Positions 25,741-33,701 of a stretch of 62,701 nt of DNA are shown here, one piece after another. The DNA is from Candidatus Schneewindia gallinarum (GTDB lineage Bacteria > Bacillota > Clostridia > Oscillospirales > Ruminococcaceae): contig CAJFUF010000001.1 of the NCBI GenBank assembly GCA_904420175.1, positions 1-62,701 on the forward strand. Reading direction: 5' to 3'. Made by a program: the position numbers and the translations under genes. Below the pieces are notes generated by a model. The model was not told the DNA's origin. It made no database searches and worked only from the letters and a program-made list of their open reading frames with translations. Numbering within the stretch: the first letter of the stretch is position 1; each line of letters begins with the position of its first letter.

Positions 25741-25944
25741 TTACCATGGTCTTGGCCAGCCACCCAGTGCGGTCTGACGGTCAAATGTTCTCAATGCGTC
25801 CACTGCGCTGTGTAAATCTGCCGCGGAATGAACATAATCATTGTATTCGTGCAGCCGGCACTGGATCTCTGCGGGAAGTGAAAGAAAAAATGTGCGGCTG
25901 CTACGGCTGTTAAGAATCAGTTCACGTAAATCCCGGTATTTCAT
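25741..25944 (-). CDS. Small conserved-looking protein, unknown
   Basis: 67 aa, MKYRDLRELILNSRSSRTFF at the start, acidic-helical middle and WPRPW end; no transmembrane segment or recognised motif. Supported by a strong GGGAGGG site just before its ATG and a terminator immediately after the stop, both of which fit only this frame. Composition suggests a soluble two- or three-helix protein. I cannot name a family. Confidence 0.65.
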   Translation of the reverse strand: MKYRDLRELILNSRSSRTFFLSLPAEIQCRLHEYNDYVHSAADLHSAVDALRTFDRQTALGGWPRPW

Positions 25945-26066
25945 ATCATCCCTCCCTCACATAGTATCTACCGTCCGGGAAAGCTTATCCAAAGGACAAG
26001 GTGAACCGATGTGGAAGCTTCTGCCTGTTTGGCGAACGTATGAGAGGATGGTATAGCACTTCCGTT

Positions 26067-26108
26067 AGCAGATAATAACTGCCTTGCGGGTATTATCTGC
26101 TGTTTTTA
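26067..26108 (+). terminator. Terminator-like hairpin in the csoR upstream region
   Basis: AGCAGATAATA and TATTATCTGCT form a perfect 11-bp stem around a 13-base loop, followed by GTTTTTAT. No clear plus-strand gene precedes it except a 15-codon reading frame with AAGG upstream (26010-26057, two Trp). It may end an unseen small RNA or leader. Confidence 0.5.
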
Positions 26109-26131
26109 TGGTCTACCGAAATCGCTGGGCA

Positions 26132-26180
26132 TTGACAATCTCTCCGCCATCCGCTACAATACAAATACCCCTATTGGTAT
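26132..26180 (+). promoter_or_regulatory. csoR promoter with CsoR-type operator
   Basis: TTGACA (26132-26137) and TACAAT (26155-26160) are 17 bp apart; immediately downstream is ATACCCCTATTGGTAT (26165-26180), a pseudo-palindrome with the ATACCCC...GGTAT form known for CsoR boxes. Nearly the same element follows the ATPase promoter at 26539-26554, supporting autoregulation plus control of the pump. Confidence 0.8.
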
Positions 26181-26193
26181 CTGGAGGTACGGG

Positions 26194-26469
26194 ATGAGAC
26201 AGTGTATGGACGCGGAAAATCTTCACCGCAGGCTGAAAAAAATCATCGGGCAGGTGCAGGCAATTGACCGCATGGTAGATGAAGATGTCCCCTGTGAAGA
26301 TGTTCTTTCACAGATTAATGCGGCCAAGTCGGCACTGCATAGGGTCGGCCAGGTTGTACTGGAAGGGCACATTAAACACTGTGTCCGAGATGGAATTGAA
26401 CATGGTGATGCGGACAAAACCATTGAAAGCTTCACAAAAGCGGTGGAACGTTTCGCCAATATGAAATAA
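26194..26469 (+). CDS. csoR: CsoR-family metal-sensing repressor
   Basis: 91 aa all-helical repressor of the CsoR/RcnR family that dissociates from DNA on metal binding. Cys34, His59 and Cys63 reproduce the C-H-C Cu(I) triad of CsoR, rather than the H-C-H-H set of RcnR, so copper is the best guess. RBS GGAGG precedes ATG. It is followed by a terminator and a separately promoted CPC-type ATPase that carries the same operator sequence. Confidence 0.9.
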   Translation: MRQCMDAENLHRRLKKIIGQVQAIDRMVDEDVPCEDVLSQINAAKSALHRVGQVVLEGHIKHCVRDGIEHGDADKTIESFTKAVERFANMK

Positions 26470-26470
26470 G

Positions 26471-26500
26471 AAGAAGCGGTTTAGGGCCGCTTCTTTTTAT
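26471..26500 (+). terminator. csoR terminator
   Basis: AAGAAGCGG and CCGCTTCTT enclose a 7-base loop, followed by TTTTATTTC; two bases after the csoR stop. Confidence 0.88.
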
Positions 26501-26503
26501 TTC

Positions 26504-26554
26504 TTGACAGGGGAACCTTCCTCTCTTATAATATACACATACCCCCATAGGTAT
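26504..26554 (+). promoter_or_regulatory. Metal ATPase promoter with CsoR-type operator
   Basis: Perfect TTGACA and TATAAT with 17-bp spacing, then ATACCCCCATAGGTAT (26539-26554) near the expected transcription start, matching the operator in front of csoR at 12 of 16 bases or better by eye. Repression by the neighbouring CsoR-type protein is the simple reading. Confidence 0.82.
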
Positions 26555-26573
26555 ATGTGAAAGGAGAGGCGCA

Positions 26574-28448
26574 ATGAGGTATTTAGAGAATTTTCTGAAG
26601 TGGGGTGGAACCAAAAAGGAGATTATCTGTCTCGCAGTTTCAGCCGTGGCGCTGGTTATTAGCATTTTTGATCTGGTGCCGCTGCCGTTTGACGCAGCAT
26701 GGGTTGCCATTGTGCTGTGCGGAATTCCTATTATACTGGAGGCGGTTATTGGCCTGATAACCGCCTTCGACATCAAAGCAGATGTGCTGGTCTCCCTGGC
26801 ATTGATTGCTTCCGTTATTATTGGAGAGGACTTTGCCGCGGGTGAAGTGGCCTTCATCATGCAGCTTGGCGCCCTGCTGGAGGATTTGACAGTGGCAAAA
26901 GCACGGGCCGGCATTGAAAAACTGGTTCATCTCTCCCCGCAAACTGCAAGGGTGTTAAGAGGGGAGGGGGAGGAAATCCTCCCTGCTGAGCAGGTACAGG
27001 TGGGCGATGTCCTGCGGGTTCTGCCTGGGGAGACCGTCCCGGTGGACGGAGTCATCCTGTCCGGGCAGACCTCCGTTAATCAGGCAGTTATGACGGGAGA
27101 GTCCCTTCCGGTCGACAAATCGCAGGGGGACGAGGTATCCAGCGGAACGCTTAACCAGTTCGGCGCGTTTGAAATGCGTGCCAGCCGGGTGGGGGAGGAC
27201 AGCTCCATCCAGCGCATGATCCGTCTTGTACAGTCGGCCGATGCAGGAAAGGCAAAAATTGTGGGCATTGCAGACCGCTGGGCAACCTGGATTGTTGTTA
27301 TTGCCCTGGCAGCCGCCGCACTGACCTGGCTAATAACGGGGGAGATGATCCGTGCAGTTACTATTTTGGTGGTATTCTGCCCCTGTGCACTGGTTTTGGC
27401 CACCCCGACCGCCATCATGGCTGCCATTGGCAATGCCACAAAACACGGTTTTCTTGTCCGGGAAGGGGATGCACTGGAGCGTCTTGCCGGGGTCAGCCGG
27501 ATCGCATTTGACAAAACCGGTACGCTGACTTACGGTACCCCGCAGGTAACCTGTGTAAAAAGCATAACGGCTGAATTTTCGCCTAAAAAGCTTTACTCCT
27601 TTACAGCATCTGCCGAGCTGCGCTCGGAGCATCCGCTGGGGAGAGCGGTGATCCGCTGTTACCGGCAGTCGAATGAAGGGGATATTCCCCAGCCGGATCG
27701 GTTTGAAATGTTGCCCGGGCTGGGTGTAAGCGCATTAGTTGAGGGAAGACGGATCCTGGCGGGAAATAGGGAACTATTGGAGACACACGGCCTTCATTTG
27801 GACGAGCAGACCATGGCGGCTGCCGACAGGCATTTGAAGCAGGGGAGCACAATTATTTTTGTGGCTGTGGACGATAAACCTGCCGGATTCCTCGCCTTGG
27901 CAGACAGCGTGCGGCCGGAAAGCAGGGAAATGATCGCGCGGGTATCTTCCCTTGGGATTCGGCCGGTGTTGCTGACCGGGGATCATACCGGCGCGGCGGA
28001 GAACATTGCCGCCAGGCTTGGTATTCAGGAGGTGCATGCAAATTGCCTTCCAGAGGATAAACTGAAATGGATTGGCAGCTGCCAAGAAAGGCGGCAGGCT
28101 GTTTGTATGATCGGAGACGGCGTGAATGATGCTCCGGCGCTGAGAAAGGCTGACGTAGGAATTGCCATGGGCGGTGTGGGAAGCGACATTGCCGTGGACG
28201 CCGCAGACATCGCGCTGGTGGATGACGAGGTAAAGGAGCTGCCCCATCTTTTGGCGCTGTCCAAACGGATGATGCTGACCATCCGCTGCAATTTAAGCTT
28301 CTCCATGCTGCTGAATTTTCTTGCCATTTTCCTTGCCATTGCAGGCGTACTTAATCCGGTGGTGGGGGCCCTGGTGCACAATGCCGGGTCTGTCCTTGTC
28401 ATTGTGAATTCGGCCCTGCTGCTGAAATGGCGGGCCAGAAGAAAATAA
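26574..28448 (+). CDS. Heavy-metal P-type ATPase (P1B), CPC type without HMA domain
   Basis: 624 aa membrane pump exporting soft metal ions. TGES at 174-177, FCPCALVLATPT with the metal-binding CPC at 269-271, phosphorylated Asp313 in DKTGTLT, and GDGVNDAPALRKADVGIAM are intact. There is no N-terminal metal-binding HMA domain, and the last membrane segment reads HNAGSVLVIVNS, not the copper-type MSS or zinc-type DGG, so specificity is uncertain; CsoR control argues for Cu(I) or a related cation. Strong AAGGAGAGG site before ATG. Confidence 0.9.
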   Translation: MRYLENFLKWGGTKKEIICLAVSAVALVISIFDLVPLPFDAAWVAIVLCGIPIILEAVIGLITAFDIKADVLVSLALIASVIIGEDFAAGEVAFIMQLGALLEDLTVAKARAGIEKLVHLSPQTARVLRGEGEEILPAEQVQVGDVLRVLPGETVPVDGVILSGQTSVNQAVMTGESLPVDKSQGDEVSSGTLNQFGAFEMRASRVGEDSSIQRMIRLVQSADAGKAKIVGIADRWATWIVVIALAAAALTWLITGEMIRAVTILVVFCPCALVLATPTAIMAAIGNATKHGFLVREGDALERLAGVSRIAFDKTGTLTYGTPQVTCVKSITAEFSPKKLYSFTASAELRSEHPLGRAVIRCYRQSNEGDIPQPDRFEMLPGLGVSALVEGRRILAGNRELLETHGLHLDEQTMAAADRHLKQGSTIIFVAVDDKPAGFLALADSVRPESREMIARVSSLGIRPVLLTGDHTGAAENIAARLGIQEVHANCLPEDKLKWIGSCQERRQAVCMIGDGVNDAPALRKADVGIAMGGVGSDIAVDAADIALVDDEVKELPHLLALSKRMMLTIRCNLSFSMLLNFLAIFLAIAGVLNPVVGALVHNAGSVLVIVNSALLLKWRARRK

Positions 28449-28494
28449 AAATGCCCTGAAACTGCCGAAAAATGGAAGTTTCAGGGTGCTTTTT
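28448..28494. terminator. Bidirectional terminator
   Basis: CCCTGAAACT and AGTTTCAGGG form the stem core, flanked by AAAA and TTTT tracts, between the convergent ATPase and nitroreductase genes. Confidence 0.85.
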
Positions 28495-28512
28495 ATGTAT
28501 CTGTATCGAAAG

Positions 28513-29034
28513 TTACTCGAAATATCTCACAGTGGACATACGGGGCTTTAACTCCGGCGTACAGGCGGGATAGCCCAAAGCTGCTATGCCGCAGATAATC
28601 TCATCCCGGCCAATCTGCAGCTCATCCAAAAGTTCCAGCACATCGGGGCAGTCGCTGATGGTAGAGAACTGATTAATCCATACGGAGCCGATACCAAGGC
28701 TGTAAGCGGCAAGGAAAATGTTTTCCAAAATACACCCTGCATCGGCGTATTTGCTGAAGCTTTCCCGTTTGTCGGACATAATGATAACCTGCTTTGCGCC
28801 AAAGAAATTATGGTCGCAAACGTCGCCCTCCAGGTGGTTTGCCGTTACCTGTGCCAAACGGTGCAGATAATCCGGATTGGTGACCACTGTCAGGGTATAG
28901 CTCTGTGCGTTCCATGCGTTGGGCGCCATGCGTCCGGCCTGCACAATCGTCTCAAGATCCTCCCTTGAAACCGGCTTGTCTGTAAATGCACGCACACTGC
29001 GCCTGCCATGGATGGCCTTCAGTACTTCATTCAT
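28513..29034 (-). CDS. Nitroreductase family protein
   Basis: 173 aa FMN-dependent oxidoreductase. N-terminal RRSVRAFTDKPV for FMN phosphate binding, GRMAPNAWNAQ, GCILENIFLAAYSLGIGS and the C-terminal IAALGYP turn are the usual family landmarks. Typical substrates are nitroaromatics, quinones or flavins using NAD(P)H; physiological substrate unknown. Own promoter directly upstream. Confidence 0.9.
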   Translation of the reverse strand: MNEVLKAIHGRRSVRAFTDKPVSREDLETIVQAGRMAPNAWNAQSYTLTVVTNPDYLHRLAQVTANHLEGDVCDHNFFGAKQVIIMSDKRESFSKYADAGCILENIFLAAYSLGIGSVWINQFSTISDCPDVLELLDELQIGRDEIICGIAALGYPACTPELKPRMSTVRYFE

Positions 29035-29066
29035 CTCGAAACCCCTTTCTGCATCAAATTGTTTTT

Positions 29067-29095
29067 ATTTTATCGTGTTCTGACAAAAAAATCAA
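29067..29095 (-). promoter_or_regulatory. Nitroreductase promoter
   Basis: Minus-strand TTGATT and TAAAAT with 17-bp spacing, 32 bp before the start codon. Confidence 0.65.
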
Positions 29096-29180
29096 GAAGT
29101 TTCCAAAAGATGACAATTTTAACATTGATGGAGAAACAAACTTCACCGTGTTGCAGCCCAACAATCTGTCAGCTTTTTCC

Positions 29181-29209
29181 TTGCACTGAAAAATAAACAA
29201 TAGTATAAT
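29181..29209 (+). promoter_or_regulatory. Promoter of isochorismatase-like gene 1
   Basis: TTGCAC and TATAAT with 17-bp spacing, 30 bp before the ATG. Confidence 0.7.
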
Positions 29210-29239
29210 GATATCAAATTCACTAGAGGAGGGTTTGCA

Positions 29240-29881
29240 ATGCCATATAAACTTAAACATCTTGACCCGAAAAAAACAGCCGTCCTTGTCATTGATATGC
29301 AAAATGACTTTATCGAAGAGGGTGCTGCTATGTACACTCCAATGGGGCACGCTTTTGTGAAGCCGCTGGCAAAATTCCTTGACAGTTGCCGGGCGCTTGG
29401 CATGCCAGTCATTTATACAAGCCACGCTTACCGCAAAGACAAGTCCGACATGGGAAAGGGCGCGTTGTTCTGTGACCCGGCTTTTCATGGAGAAGTCATG
29501 GTTGAAAATACACATGGCGTTGAGATTTATCCTGCCATTGCACCCAAGCCCGGCGATGTGGTCATCACCAAACGTTCCTACAGCGGCTTCTTTGCAACGG
29601 AGATGGATATGGTGCTGAAACACAAGGGAATTGATACCGTGGTCATCACCGGTGTCTGTACGGAAGCGTGCTGCTTCTCCACTGCAAGGGATGCGCTGTT
29701 TAGCGGTTATGATGTGGCATTTCTGTCCGACCTGACCGGAACCATTGATTTCCCGGATCTTGGCCAGGGTGCTTACACCGCACAGCAGATTCATCAGACA
29801 ATGCTTTGTGTTATCGCCATGACCACCGCAGATGTGATGACGTCAGACCAGCTGCTGGAACTTGCAAAAAAAGAGAAATAA
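29240..29881 (+). CDS. Isochorismatase-fold cysteine hydrolase 1
   Basis: 213 aa. Catalytic triad of the family is visible as Asp19 in VIDMQNDF, Lys in VVITKRSYSGF and Cys in TGVCTEACC. The DxH...H zinc motif of nicotinamidase (PncA) is not present, so although these enzymes hydrolyse amides such as nicotinamide, ureido groups or isochorismate, the substrate is open. Paralogous to 31531-32175 (shared KKTAVLVIDM, MYTPMG, FVKPL and AFLSDLTGT blocks). The glycohydrolase gene between the two starts 103 bases downstream of this stop behind a palindromic promoter. Confidence 0.9.
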   Translation: MPYKLKHLDPKKTAVLVIDMQNDFIEEGAAMYTPMGHAFVKPLAKFLDSCRALGMPVIYTSHAYRKDKSDMGKGALFCDPAFHGEVMVENTHGVEIYPAIAPKPGDVVITKRSYSGFFATEMDMVLKHKGIDTVVITGVCTEACCFSTARDALFSGYDVAFLSDLTGTIDFPDLGQGAYTAQQIHQTMLCVIAMTTADVMTSDQLLELAKKEK

Positions 29882-29895
29882 AGTACTTCTGATTC

Positions 29896-29952
29896 GATTC
29901 TATCCAGAGTAGGACAAATGACCTTCTTCTGGATAGAATCTTTTTTTATACT
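29896..29952 (+). promoter_or_regulatory. 45-bp palindrome overlapping a promoter (copy 2)
   Basis: GATTCTATCCAGA (29896-29908) pairs with TCTGGATAGAATC (29928-29940); an inner dyad GGACA-AA-TGACC (one mismatch) sits at the centre, followed by seven T and ATACT. TTCTTC (29924-29929) and TATACT (29947-29952) are 17 bp apart. Relative to copy 1 at 12496 the arms keep pairing through a G:C to A:T double change, and the palindrome-to-ATG distance is again 44 bases. It also reads as a terminator for the upstream isochorismatase-like gene. Confidence 0.75.
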
Positions 29953-29983
29953 GGGTTTAATAAGATGGAAGGAGGCTTCAAAA

Positions 29984-31405
29984 ATGGAAAAAAGAGACAG
30001 ATGCCGTTGCGGATGGTACCTCAGACGGGAGAAAAAATATGCCATGGGGAATGTGCCGTTTGAAACATACAGCACAAAAATTTATGCACAGTGGCAACAG
30101 GCCCGGGATGAAGGGCGTGATGTAGCAGGATTGGAGGCCGCCTGCCGTGCTGTACAGACCATGGCGGAAAACAGCTCTGAAGATGCACGGCGGCTGCAAA
30201 GCACCGCTTTTTCCCTGTACGACGCAATTCAGACAATTCCCCCTTCGCCAAAACAGGCGGAGGAAGAGCCATCGGATTATTCGGGAATCCTGGCCCAGTG
30301 TACAAAAAAACATTTTCATGGCGTCCTGCCGGAGAAATCACTTGTCCACGAGCGTGTTTTGGGCGGATGGGCCGGAAGGGTTGCCGGTTGTCTGCTTGGT
30401 AAACCATTGGAGTTTTGGGCGCTGGAACCGTTGCGTGATATGCTTCAGGAAATTGAAAACAGCCCCATCAGCCGCTACATTGCGGCGGCCGACTTCAGCC
30501 GACAGATGCAGGAGAAGTATGACATTATTGTGGGCAGCCCACTTAACAAACAGCCTTGGATTGATGAAATTGGCGATAACGCACCCATTGACGACGACAC
30601 AAACTACACCGTGTTGAATTTGCGCCTTTTGGAAACATTTGGAAGAAAGTTCACTCCGGAGGACGTATTGTTTACGTGGACAAACTGGCTTCCTGGCGCA
30701 GTGTGCTGTACAGCGGAACGGATCGCCTATCTCAACGCGTTGCAGGGGAAGCGTCCTCCTGAAACCGCCGTGCTTCACAATCCTTACCGGGAGTGGGTCG
30801 GCGCCCAGATTCGTGCGGAAATTTTCGGATGGGTGAACCCCGGAAACCCACAGGCGGCAGCGGAAATGGCGTTCCGGGACGCTTGCGCTTCCCATGTCCG
30901 CAATGGTATCTATGGTGAAATGTTTATTGCTGCTGTTATCGCGGCCGCGATGGTTTGCAACGACATATCTCGGCTTATCAGCGCCGGACTGTCCGAAATA
31001 CCGGAGCGTTCCAGATTGGCGAAAGCGATAAAGGACGCTATAAACGATTATCATGCGGGGATGTCGTACGACGAGGCAGTGGACAAACTCCACCGCCGTT
31101 ACCACGAAGACGACATGTTTGACTGGTGCCACACCATTCCTAACGCAGTGATTGTGGTGCTGTCGCTTTTGTACAGCGAGGGCCGCTTTGATAAGGCGCT
31201 GGATCGATGCATGCGCGCAGGGATGGACACCGACTCTAACGGCGCGGTGGTGGGCGCCATCATGGGAACTGTTCTTGGGTTTTCCGGTATTCCGGCTTAT
31301 TGGACGGACTGTTTCCATCACAAACTGGCCAGCTCGGTGGACGGCAACCACCTTCTGACACTTGATGAGCTGGCGCAGCGTACCTGCGCCTTGATCCAGC
31401 CGTAA
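29984..31405 (+). CDS. ADP-ribosylglycohydrolase-family protein (copy 2)
   Basis: 473 aa, same architecture as 12584-13981: an N-terminal helical extension of ~120 residues, then LGGWAGRVAGCLLGKPLE opening the glycohydrolase fold, IDDDTNYTVL as the first metal pair, YREWVGAQIRAEIFGW and RDACASHVRNGIYGE in the core, and MDTDSNGAVVGAIMG as the C-terminal metal site. Here the D-T-D-S motif is canonical, unlike the Cys-substituted copy 1. ATG with AAGGAGG eight bases before it; an in-frame ATG further upstream lies over the promoter and is rejected. Substrate unknown; flanked on both sides by isochorismatase-fold genes. Confidence 0.87.
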   Translation: MEKRDRCRCGWYLRREKKYAMGNVPFETYSTKIYAQWQQARDEGRDVAGLEAACRAVQTMAENSSEDARRLQSTAFSLYDAIQTIPPSPKQAEEEPSDYSGILAQCTKKHFHGVLPEKSLVHERVLGGWAGRVAGCLLGKPLEFWALEPLRDMLQEIENSPISRYIAAADFSRQMQEKYDIIVGSPLNKQPWIDEIGDNAPIDDDTNYTVLNLRLLETFGRKFTPEDVLFTWTNWLPGAVCCTAERIAYLNALQGKRPPETAVLHNPYREWVGAQIRAEIFGWVNPGNPQAAAEMAFRDACASHVRNGIYGEMFIAAVIAAAMVCNDISRLISAGLSEIPERSRLAKAIKDAINDYHAGMSYDEAVDKLHRRYHEDDMFDWCHTIPNAVIVVLSLLYSEGRFDKALDRCMRAGMDTDSNGAVVGAIMGTVLGFSGIPAYWTDCFHHKLASSVDGNHLLTLDELAQRTCALIQP

Positions 31406-31437
31406 GGGCAGCACCGCCCAAGCCCGTGAAAAAATGG

Positions 31438-31466
31438 TTGACAGGGAAAGTGAAAAGCGATAAAAT
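31438..31466 (+). promoter_or_regulatory. Promoter upstream of isochorismatase-like gene 2
   Basis: Perfect TTGACA and TAAAAT with 17-bp spacing, 33 bases after the glycohydrolase stop. The predicted start site falls just before a strong terminator hairpin (31475-31512). Confidence 0.7.
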
Positions 31467-31474
31467 AACAAAAT

Positions 31475-31518
31475 AAAAAAGCAAAGGCGCTTTGAAGCGC
31501 CTTTGCTTTTTTATTTTT
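31475..31518 (+). terminator. Terminator or attenuator hairpin before isochorismatase-like gene 2
   Basis: AAAAAAGCAAAGGCGC and GCGCCTTTGCTTTTTT pair perfectly (16 bp) over TTTGAA, followed by ATTTTT. It would end the glycohydrolase transcript but also lies between the 31438 promoter and the next ribosome binding site. Confidence 0.88.
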
Positions 31519-31530
31519 GGAAGGAGTGTT

Positions 31531-32175
31531 ATGAGAATGCCGATCACAATCAAAAACCTCAACCCGAAAAAAACAGCCGTCCTTGTTATCGACATGGAGA
31601 ATGACTTTGTTAAGGAAGGCGCACCCATGTACACGCCCATGGGAAACAAATTTGTAAAGCCGCTGTCAGTGTTTTTGGACACCTGCCGTCAGCAGGGGAT
31701 GATGATTATTTACACAACCCATGTCCACAGAAAAAGCGGGATAGACATGGGGGCTTTCGGACAGCTGTGGGAGCCCATCGGCAGTCAGACCGGCCTGGTG
31801 GATGGCACGCCCGGTATTGAAATTTATCCGGATATTGCGCCAAAAGGGGATGAAATCGTCATAAAAAAACACCGTTACAGTGCGTTTGTCGGAACGGATC
31901 TGGAACTGATTTTAAGAACCTGCCACATTGAGACACTGGCAATCACCGGTGTTTGCACGGAAATTTGCTGCCTCTCCACTGCAAGAGATGCCATGTTTAA
32001 CGGATATGACGTTGCATTTTTATCCGATTTGACAGGAACACTGGAATATCCGGATTTGGGTTTTGGAAAAGTTCCTGCCGAGGAGATGCATCGTATTACC
32101 TTAATGAATATTGCAATGACCACCGCACAGGTTATGACTTCAGCGGAATTCTTGAAAATTCAAAGAAGGGCATAG
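31531..32175 (+). CDS. Isochorismatase-fold cysteine hydrolase 2
   Basis: 214 aa paralogue of the gene at 29240. Asp in VIDMENDF, Lys in IVIKKHRYSAF and Cys in TGVCTEICC keep the catalytic triad. The middle segment differs (GAFGQLWEPIGSQTGLVDGTPG versus a FCDPAFHGEVM stretch), so the two copies may have separate substrates. ATG preceded by AAGGAG. Ends just before a bidirectional terminator. Confidence 0.9.
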   Translation: MRMPITIKNLNPKKTAVLVIDMENDFVKEGAPMYTPMGNKFVKPLSVFLDTCRQQGMMIIYTTHVHRKSGIDMGAFGQLWEPIGSQTGLVDGTPGIEIYPDIAPKGDEIVIKKHRYSAFVGTDLELILRTCHIETLAITGVCTEICCLSTARDAMFNGYDVAFLSDLTGTLEYPDLGFGKVPAEEMHRITLMNIAMTTAQVMTSAEFLKIQRRA

Positions 32176-32184
32176 GGTAAAGAG

Positions 32185-32221
32185 AAAAGGTGCCCGGTTA
32201 TTTCGCCCGGGTGCCTTTTTT
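32185..32221. terminator. Bidirectional terminator
   Basis: Imperfect stem (AAAAGG..CCCGG with CCGGG..CCTTTT, two internal mismatches) between convergent genes, with a T6 run on plus. Confidence 0.75.
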
Positions 32222-33526
32222 CTTTAGCAAAATCAGAATTCCACCAACATCCGCCACAGCCAGCAACAGGAAGCCGAACAACGGCCAGTTGTGTTGAAGC
32301 CAAAGCAGAACCATTTTTAAATTGTCGCGTTCCACATCCATACCTGCCACCAATTTCACTGTGGCAAGTTCTTCGCCATCCAGTGTATAGGTGGCGCTTC
32401 CTACCGCCGTTCCTTTTGTAAGCGGAGCCGTTAAGGTTTCTGTAGTAAGGGATGTCTCCACCTGTACACCCTTGGGAAGCAGCATGGAAAGCGACGCCTC
32501 CGGTACGGCGTCCACCTGGCCTTCTCCTGCGCCGGCCGCAACGGAGAGCTGGGTTACCGCCTGCTCCACCGTCGCTAGATCATAGCGCTGGAACGATTCC
32601 TCCACCCACTGATACAGCGCCCTGCTGTCCTCATAAATACCGTATAACGTGCTGCCGTCCGCCGCTGTCGCCGGTGCGGCAAGGACAATCAGCAGGCATT
32701 CAACCCCATCAATTTCTTTCATAGAAATCAGGTTTCTTGTGTTCAGCCCGGATGTTCCGGTTTTTAGTCCCTGCACGCCTTCCATATAATACACGGAACC
32801 GGACTGTGTCATGGCGTTTGTGTGATACCATGTGCGTGCCTCGCCGTATTGGTTGGTGGCCTGTGCCGTATAGGTGCTGCTGGTTGCAATTTCCTGAAAT
32901 CCAGGCAGCGAGAGGGCGTGGCAAGTGATGAGATACAAATCGTTCGCAGTGGTCCGTTGGGTATCGTTATCCAGCCCGTGTGCATCCACAAACACCGTAT
33001 CTGTGGCGCCAAGGGCCTGTGCGCGGTTGTTCATCAGCCGCACGAAAACATCCAACGCCTTCTCGTCCTCTGACGCAGAGACAGCCGCACGAGCTTCCGG
33101 AAGCGAGCCAACATATTCTGCCACAGCATTTGCCGCGTCGCAGCCGGAACGAATCAGCATTCCGTACAACAAATCCCTTAGTGGCATTTCCTCATTAGTC
33201 CTAAGTCCGACAACCGAAGCATTGCGGTCATACAACCCCTCCAGGGCGGAGTAGTTCACCGTTACCATGACATCCAAATCCGGGCAGTACTCAAGCGCAA
33301 GAATCCCGGTCATAATTTTAACAAGGGAAGCCGGGCACTGCTTCAACGCCGGCTGCTTTTCATACAGGGTGTGCCCGCTTGCCACTTCGCGCAAAAGAAT
33401 GCTTTCACTGGCAAGTGAACTCTCAAAGTCCGGCGTAAGTGCCTGCGCTTTCAGTCCTGCCGCAGGCAGAATCAGCAGGGATATTACACACAGCGCCGCG
33501 GTCAGGCGCGTTATAAATGAGCGCAA
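32198..33526 (-). CDS. D-alanyl-D-alanine carboxypeptidase (PBP5/DacF type)
   Basis: 442 aa. N-terminal signal peptide (to about GLKAQA), serine peptidase S11 domain with PASLVKIMTG (SxxK) and LKTGTSG (KTG), a C-terminal PBP5-type beta domain (~300-385), and a final membrane segment (WPLFGFLLLAVADVGGILIL) with a basic tail, anchoring it outside the membrane. It trims the terminal D-Ala of peptidoglycan pentapeptides. The SxN motif position reads SGCDAAN, with Cys where Asn is usual. TTG start with AGGAGG seven bases upstream. Confidence 0.9.
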   Translation of the reverse strand: MRSFITRLTAALCVISLLILPAAGLKAQALTPDFESSLASESILLREVASGHTLYEKQPALKQCPASLVKIMTGILALEYCPDLDVMVTVNYSALEGLYDRNASVVGLRTNEEMPLRDLLYGMLIRSGCDAANAVAEYVGSLPEARAAVSASEDEKALDVFVRLMNNRAQALGATDTVFVDAHGLDNDTQRTTANDLYLITCHALSLPGFQEIATSSTYTAQATNQYGEARTWYHTNAMTQSGSVYYMEGVQGLKTGTSGLNTRNLISMKEIDGVECLLIVLAAPATAADGSTLYGIYEDSRALYQWVEESFQRYDLATVEQAVTQLSVAAGAGEGQVDAVPEASLSMLLPKGVQVETSLTTETLTAPLTKGTAVGSATYTLDGEELATVKLVAGMDVERDNLKMVLLWLQHNWPLFGFLLLAVADVGGILILLKKKGTRAK

Positions 33527-33624
33527 AGGAAAAGCCTCCTTTTTTTCTTCCAGTCACTGCCTTCCCGTTCTTCATCTTTTGCGGCAGTTTTTGTTATTAT
33601 AACACAGTTCGACGGATTTTGGAA

Positions 33625-33653
33625 TTGATTGATTCGGGGAAATCCACTATAAT
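33625..33653 (+). promoter_or_regulatory. Promoter of the amidase-radA genes
   Basis: TTGATT and TATAAT with 17-bp spacing, 48 bp before the amidase start. Divergent from the carboxypeptidase gene. Confidence 0.7.
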
Positions 33654-33701
33654 AAACATAGGGCTTTTCCTTTTCACATATCCTGTTTTTAGGTGATGTG
33701 T

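Noticed and set aside
29240-29881. Nicotinamidase (PncA) call for the isochorismatase-fold genes
   Set aside because: The zinc-binding DxH...H motif needed for PncA is not visible; only the Asp/Lys/Cys triad common to the whole fold is present.
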